Positions 60,648-64,000 of a stretch of DNA of 64,000 nt are shown here, piece after piece. Numbering within the stretch: the first letter of the stretch is position 1; each line of letters opens with the position of its first letter. The DNA is from Tenacibaculum discolor (lineage in GTDB: Bacteria; Bacteroidota; Bacteroidia; Flavobacteriales; Flavobacteriaceae), in the NCBI RefSeq assembly GCF_003664185.1, contig NZ_RCCS01000007.1, positions 1 to 64,000 on the forward strand, read 5' to 3'. Below the pieces are notes generated by a model. That model saw only the letters and a program-made list of their open reading frames with translations. It ran no database searches and was not told the DNA's origin. The translations under genes and the position numbers were made by a program.

Positions 60648-61586
60648 TTATAATAAACCTCTACCAATTTTAACCATCTTGTTTGAACTTAGATAGTCTT
60701 TGGCTAATTTATCTAAAACACCATTAATAAAGTAACCACTTTTGTTTGTTGAATAATCTTTTGCTAATTCAATATATTCATTAATGGTAACTCTGCTTGG
60801 AATAGAAGGGAAGTGTAAAAACTCTGTAATTGCCATCTTGATGATAATCATGTCAATATCGGCAATTCTATCAGCTTCCCAGTTAGGAGTTTTCTCTTTA
60901 ATGTCTTCTTCATATTTATGCTGATGTAACATTGTTTTTGTAAATAAATCAGAAACAAAAACCTTATCATCATTATCTTTATACAAACTTCCTAATATAA
61001 ATGGCTTATTTGCTTTTTGTTTGTTTAAAGATTTAAGAATCCAAGTATTCACAAAAGGAATATCATCAACCCAAGAAATCATTTTGTCTTCAAAATAATC
61101 AGCTAATTTTTCATTAGGAGCTACTATTTCTCTGAAAAAATCAATAACAAAAGCTCTATCTACATTATAAGAATCTTCAACAGTGTCCATGTACTTTTTG
61201 TAGATGTCACTTTTCTTTAATTCATCTAATAAGATTTTTACGTATTCATCATCAAGATCCCAATAATTTAGCTTATTAAGCTCAACATACCCCTCTAAAC
61301 TTACACTTTCGTTAAGCGAGTTTAAAAGTTTATTATCTATAAATTTTGTATTAGGGTTGAGTTCTTCTTTTGTAGCTAGTATTTTCTTTTTAGAAAGCTC
61401 TATTCTCTTACGAGCTAATTTTTGTACTTCAACTAATAATTGAAGGTTTAAAACGTACAAATCGTACATTTTTTGAATGCTATGTTTTAAGAATTTTTCT
61501 TCCTTAACTAAATCATCGCTATGCGATTGTTGCATCGCATAAACCGATTGCATTACTTTAACACGAATATGTCTTCTGTTAATCAT
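60648..61586 (-). CDS. nusB: Transcription antitermination factor NusB, long form
   Basis: 312 aa, about twice the length of E. coli NusB. The N-terminal ~170 residues start RRHIRVKVMQSVYAMQQS and are charged and helical; the NusB fold occupies the C-terminal part (about 200-300, ADRIADIDMIIIKMAITEFLHFPSIPSRVTINEYIELAKDYST). Bacteroidota NusB commonly has this length. Binds S10/boxA for rRNA antitermination. Confidence 0.93.
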   Translation of the reverse strand: MINRRHIRVKVMQSVYAMQQSHSDDLVKEEKFLKHSIQKMYDLYVLNLQLLVEVQKLARKRIELSKKKILATKEELNPNTKFIDNKLLNSLNESVSLEGYVELNKLNYWDLDDEYVKILLDELKKSDIYKKYMDTVEDSYNVDRAFVIDFFREIVAPNEKLADYFEDKMISWVDDIPFVNTWILKSLNKQKANKPFILGSLYKDNDDKVFVSDLFTKTMLHQHKYEEDIKEKTPNWEADRIADIDMIIIKMAITEFLHFPSIPSRVTINEYIELAKDYSTNKSGYFINGVLDKLAKDYLSSNKMVKIGRGLL

Positions 61587-61606
61587 TCTAAAGAACTTTA
61601 AAAAAA

Positions 61607-61635
61607 AGAGCGATAGAAACCATTTCTAACGCTCT
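61607..61635 (-). terminator. Terminator of the leucine dehydrogenase gene overlapping the nusB promoter
   Basis: Inverted arms agagcg (61607-61612) and cgctct (61630-61635), plus an inner agaaa/tttct pair, followed on the minus strand by an 8-base T tract. The -7 box of nusB lies next to it. Confidence 0.7.
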
Positions 61636-61636
61636 G

Positions 61637-61644
61637 CAAAAGTA
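61637..61644 (-). promoter_or_regulatory. Candidate -7 box of nusB
   Basis: TACTTTTG on the minus strand, about 50 bases before the nusB ATG and directly before the terminator hairpin. The start point would fall inside the hairpin arm. Confidence 0.4.
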
Positions 61645-61663
61645 AAACTTTTTTATTTTTTAT

Positions 61664-62764
61664 CTAGCTATTTTGCTCTTTTTTGCGAGCATCAATTCTT
61701 GCTTGTGCAATATTGAAAGCAGCTTGATGTGTAGTTATATTCTCTTTTTCTGATAAATTGAAAATTTCTAATGTAGTATTATAAATGTTTTCAGTTCTTT
61801 TTAAGCTTTCTGCTTTATCGTAACCAACAACCTCTGCATATACATTAATAATTCCACCAGCGTTAATTAAGAAATCAGGAGCATAAGCAATTCCTTTTTC
61901 TTTTAACATTGTACCGTGTTTTAACTCGTTGGCTAATTGGTTGTTAGCTGCACCAGCAATAACTTTAGCTTTTAATTGAGCAATACTTTCATCATTAATA
62001 GTAGCACCTAAAGCACATGGAGCGTAAATATCAACATCTAATCCAAAAATGTCATTACCTAACACCACGTTAGCACCATATTTTTTACTTAACTCTTCTA
62101 AACGAGCTTCATTAATATCATTTAAAATAACTTGTGCTCCTTCATCAGTAATATGCTTTACTAAAGTTTCACCAACATGACCAACACCTTGAACTAATAC
62201 TTTTTTACCGTCTAAGTTCTCAGTTCCAAATTTGTATTTAGCAGCAGCCTTCATTCCCATATAAACACCATAAGCAGTTACAGGAGAAGGGTTTCCAGAA
62301 CCTCCAATACTTTCAGAAACACCTGTTACGTGTGGAGTAACTTCACGGATAATATCCATGTCACGAGTTTCCATTCCAACATCTTCAGCAGTAATATATT
62401 TTCCACCTAAAGAATTAACAAACTCACCAAATTTACGCATTAAAGCGTCGTTTTTTTGAGTTTTAGCATCACCAATAATAACTGCTTTACCACCACCAAG
62501 GTTTAATCCAGTAATAGCAGACTTGTAAGTCATACCACGAGACAAACGTAAAACATCGTTTAAAGCTTCCCATTCACTTTTATATTGCCACATTCTAGTA
62601 CCTCCTAAAGCAGGTCCTAAAGTTGTGTTATGGATACCGATAATTGCTTTTAAACCTGTATCTTCGTCGTTGCAAAAAACGATTTGCTCGTGATTGTCAA
62701 AAGATAACTGACCAAACACTGGGTCATTCTTAAGATCTTTAGTATCAATGATTTCTGATGTCAT
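61664..62764 (-). CDS. ldh: Glu/Leu/Phe/Val dehydrogenase, leucine-dehydrogenase type
   Basis: 366 aa. NAD-dependent oxidative deamination of branched-chain amino acids. Catalytic region MTYKSAITGLNLGGGKAVIIGD with Lys81 and Lys93, at a constant offset of 13 from Lys68/Lys80 of Bacillus leucine dehydrogenase. NAD-binding GVGHVGETLVKH; AEDVGMETRDMD. Substrate between Leu, Val and Phe is inferred. It has its own promoter and a leader hairpin. Confidence 0.9.
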   Translation of the reverse strand: MTSEIIDTKDLKNDPVFGQLSFDNHEQIVFCNDEDTGLKAIIGIHNTTLGPALGGTRMWQYKSEWEALNDVLRLSRGMTYKSAITGLNLGGGKAVIIGDAKTQKNDALMRKFGEFVNSLGGKYITAEDVGMETRDMDIIREVTPHVTGVSESIGGSGNPSPVTAYGVYMGMKAAAKYKFGTENLDGKKVLVQGVGHVGETLVKHITDEGAQVILNDINEARLEELSKKYGANVVLGNDIFGLDVDIYAPCALGATINDESIAQLKAKVIAGAANNQLANELKHGTMLKEKGIAYAPDFLINAGGIINVYAEVVGYDKAESLKRTENIYNTTLEIFNLSEKENITTHQAAFNIAQARIDARKKEQNS

Positions 62765-62780
62765 TTGTTTTATTTTTTAA

Positions 62781-62806
62781 TTTGAGATGATTTGGACAAT
62801 CTCAAA
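62781..62806 (-). promoter_or_regulatory. Perfect inverted repeat in the leader of the leucine dehydrogenase gene
   Basis: Arms tttgagat (62781-62788) and atctcaaa (62799-62806), 10-base loop, between the promoter box and the ATG, ending 16 bases before the start codon. It could be an operator (Lrp-type proteins are candidates) or an mRNA hairpin. Confidence 0.5.
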
Positions 62807-62816
62807 AATTCGAGGG

Positions 62817-62847
62817 CAAAAATAAGAAATCGTTAAAACATAAGCAA
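62817..62847 (-). promoter_or_regulatory. Promoter of the leucine dehydrogenase gene with -33 and -7 elements
   Basis: On the minus strand, TTG (62847-62845) in a T-run, 20 bases, then TATTTTTG (62824-62817), matching TTG-N19-20-TAnnTTTG of Bacteroidota. The clearest promoter in the window. Confidence 0.65.
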
Positions 62848-62919
62848 AAAAAGTGGTCTTAATTAAGGTATCTTTAACAGGACCCCTTTATAAAGTTTAA
62901 TTTTTATAATAGAATAGAA

Positions 62920-64000
62920 TTGAAAGCATTACAATACTTAAACAAGTACTTTGTTAAATACAAATGGAGGTTATTACTAGGAATTTTAATTACGATATTA
63001 TCAAAAATACTAACGCTAAAAATTCCTGATTTTGTTGGAGACTCTTTAAATGTTGTAGAAGATTATCAGTTAGGGAAAATAACTGAAATGTCTGAAGTAA
63101 AAAGTATCCTTTTCAAGAACATCTTACTTATAATAGGAGTAACCTTATTAGGCGGTTTTTTTACTTTTTTAATGCGTCAAACTATTATAGTAATGTCTCG
63201 ATTAATAGAGTTTGATTTAAAAAATGAGATTTACCAACAATACCAACGACTATCACTTAATTTTTATAAGCAAAATAGAACAGGTGATTTAATGAACCGT
63301 ATAAGTGAAGATGTGTCTAAGGTTCGTATGTATTTTGGACCAGCTATTATGTATTCATTAAATATGTTGGTTTCTTTTGCAGTTGGATTTACCCAAATGT
63401 ATGCGATATCACCAAAACTTACTTTGTATACAATGATACCTTTTCCAGTATTATCGATATCAGTTTTTGTATTGAGCAAGCAAATAAATAAGCGAAGTAC
63501 AGTAGTTCAGCAATACCTTTCAAAATTAACTACTTTTAATCAAGAATTTTTCTCTGGAATTAATGTGGTAAAATCATATGCAATAGAAAGTGCTGTGATT
63601 AAAAATTTTGATACGTTGGCTGATGCAAGCAAAGACAAAAACATTAACTTATATAAAGTACAGGCATTATTTTTTCCATTAATGATTTTATTAATAGGAA
63701 TTAGTAACATTATCGTTTTGTATGTTGGTGGTACATTATATATCAATGGAGAAATTCAAGTAGGAGCCATTGGTGCTTTTGTTATGTATGTAAATATTTT
63801 AACGTGGCCAGTAGCTGTAGTTGGTTGGGTAACTTCCATGGTACAGCAGGCAGAAGCTTCTCAAGAAAGAATAAATGAATTTTTAGAACAAGTTCCTGAA
63901 ATTAAAAATGCAAATGAAGAAGAAACTGTAATAGAAGGAGAAATAGAGTTTAAGCATGTTTCGTTAACTTATGAAGACACAAATATCACAGCTTTAAAAG
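62920..64000 (+). CDS. ABC transporter with fused permease and ATPase (5' part only)
   Basis: At least 360 residues, cut by the window end. Start TTG at 62920 (MKALQYLNKYFVKYKWRLLLG). Type-1 exporter transmembrane domain with six helices (SLNFYKQNRTGDLMNRISEDVSKVR is the typical intracellular loop 1). The frame ends in the sequence just before the nucleotide-binding domain (EFKHVSLTYEDTNITALK), so Walker A is not seen. An MsbA-like lipid or drug exporter is likely. Confidence 0.85.
   Translation, partial: MKALQYLNKYFVKYKWRLLLGILITILSKILTLKIPDFVGDSLNVVEDYQLGKITEMSEVKSILFKNILLIIGVTLLGGFFTFLMRQTIIVMSRLIEFDLKNEIYQQYQRLSLNFYKQNRTGDLMNRISEDVSKVRMYFGPAIMYSLNMLVSFAVGFTQMYAISPKLTLYTMIPFPVLSISVFVLSKQINKRSTVVQQYLSKLTTFNQEFFSGINVVKSYAIESAVIKNFDTLADASKDKNINLYKVQALFFPLMILLIGISNIIVLYVGGTLYINGEIQVGAIGAFVMYVNILTWPVAVVGWVTSMVQQAEASQERINEFLEQVPEIKNANEEETVIEGEIEFKHVSLTYEDTNITALK

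Noticed and set aside
1..64000. CRISPR arrays, insertion sequences, prophage, integrons, toxin-antitoxin pairs or known defence systems
   Set aside because: No regularly spaced repeats, transposase or integrase motifs, phage genes or recognisable defence domains appear on either strand. The regulators and nuclease-like proteins seen are housekeeping or uncharacterised singles.
62917..64000. ABC exporter taken as a complete gene
   Set aside because: The reading frame is still open at the window edge and the nucleotide-binding domain is missing, so it is listed as partial.

Overview
The window looks like a chromosomal stretch of a low-GC member of the Bacteroidota, most likely a marine flavobacterium. 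Tenacibaculum or a close relative is my guess; the genus is inference from general resemblance. The signs are type IX secretion C-terminal domains (gliding-type), menaquinone genes, DUF349, DUF4295, DUF1573 and DUF5916 proteins, a long NusB, almost no Shine-Dalgarno sequences, and many TAnnTTTG promoter boxes. No transposase, integrase, phage gene, CRISPR array or tRNA gene was seen. The window is essentially core genome with small accessory patches.

Layout. 1-70: the 3' end of a 5S rRNA and its terminator, so an rRNA operon lies to the left. 316-2722: a membrane-anchored AraC-type regulator and a secreted DJ-1/PfpI protein separated by a perfect palindrome. 2789-9919 (minus): pyruvate dehydrogenase E2 and E1-alpha, an unknown secreted protein, a VanX-type D,D-dipeptidase, an LTA-synthase-like phosphotransferase and tsaD. 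10116-19154 (plus): a probable envelope operon with tamB, two tandem DUF368 (PopT-type) transporters, aroE and a DUF349 protein. 19212-21311 (minus): a small membrane protein and an M1 peptidase lipoprotein. 21404-29258 (mostly plus): SDR, transaldolase, menD, an S1/winged-helix protein, a secreted esterase-fold protein (minus), menB, an FAH-family hydrolase and cinA.

29425-31261: rpmB, rpmG, a DUF4295 gene and ftsY. A 4.7-kb block follows with a nitroreductase/HxlR pair, an amidase, a strictosidine-synthase-like protein and a Crp/Fnr regulator, then rimO (36059). 37456-43839: a Dph6-like ATPase, DUF6122, a LOV-like PAS protein, a TIGR02757 protein, a CPBP protease, a LolD-type ATPase and a DUF5916 outer-membrane protein. 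44082-48225: sucC, a YwqK-like secreted protein and uvrB. 48263-53902: two tandem type IX cargo proteins of 901 and 948 aa. 53953-58109: an ABC-2 transporter and a two-component system. 58219-62764 (minus): coaE, ybbR-like, yajC, DUF1573, nusB and a leucine-dehydrogenase-type enzyme. 62920-64000: the start of an ABC exporter that runs off the window.

I found no convincing undescribed multi-gene system. The most interesting signals are small: an 87-bp intergenic element with inverted ends before ftsY; a tamB gene without a credible canonical start codon; tandem DUF368 paralogues with divergent signature residues; a LOV-like PAS domain without the photoactive cysteine; an esterase-fold protein without its serine nucleophile; perfect palindromes upstream of the DJ-1 gene and the leucine dehydrogenase; a candidate HxlR operator; and a probably leaderless uvrB mRNA.
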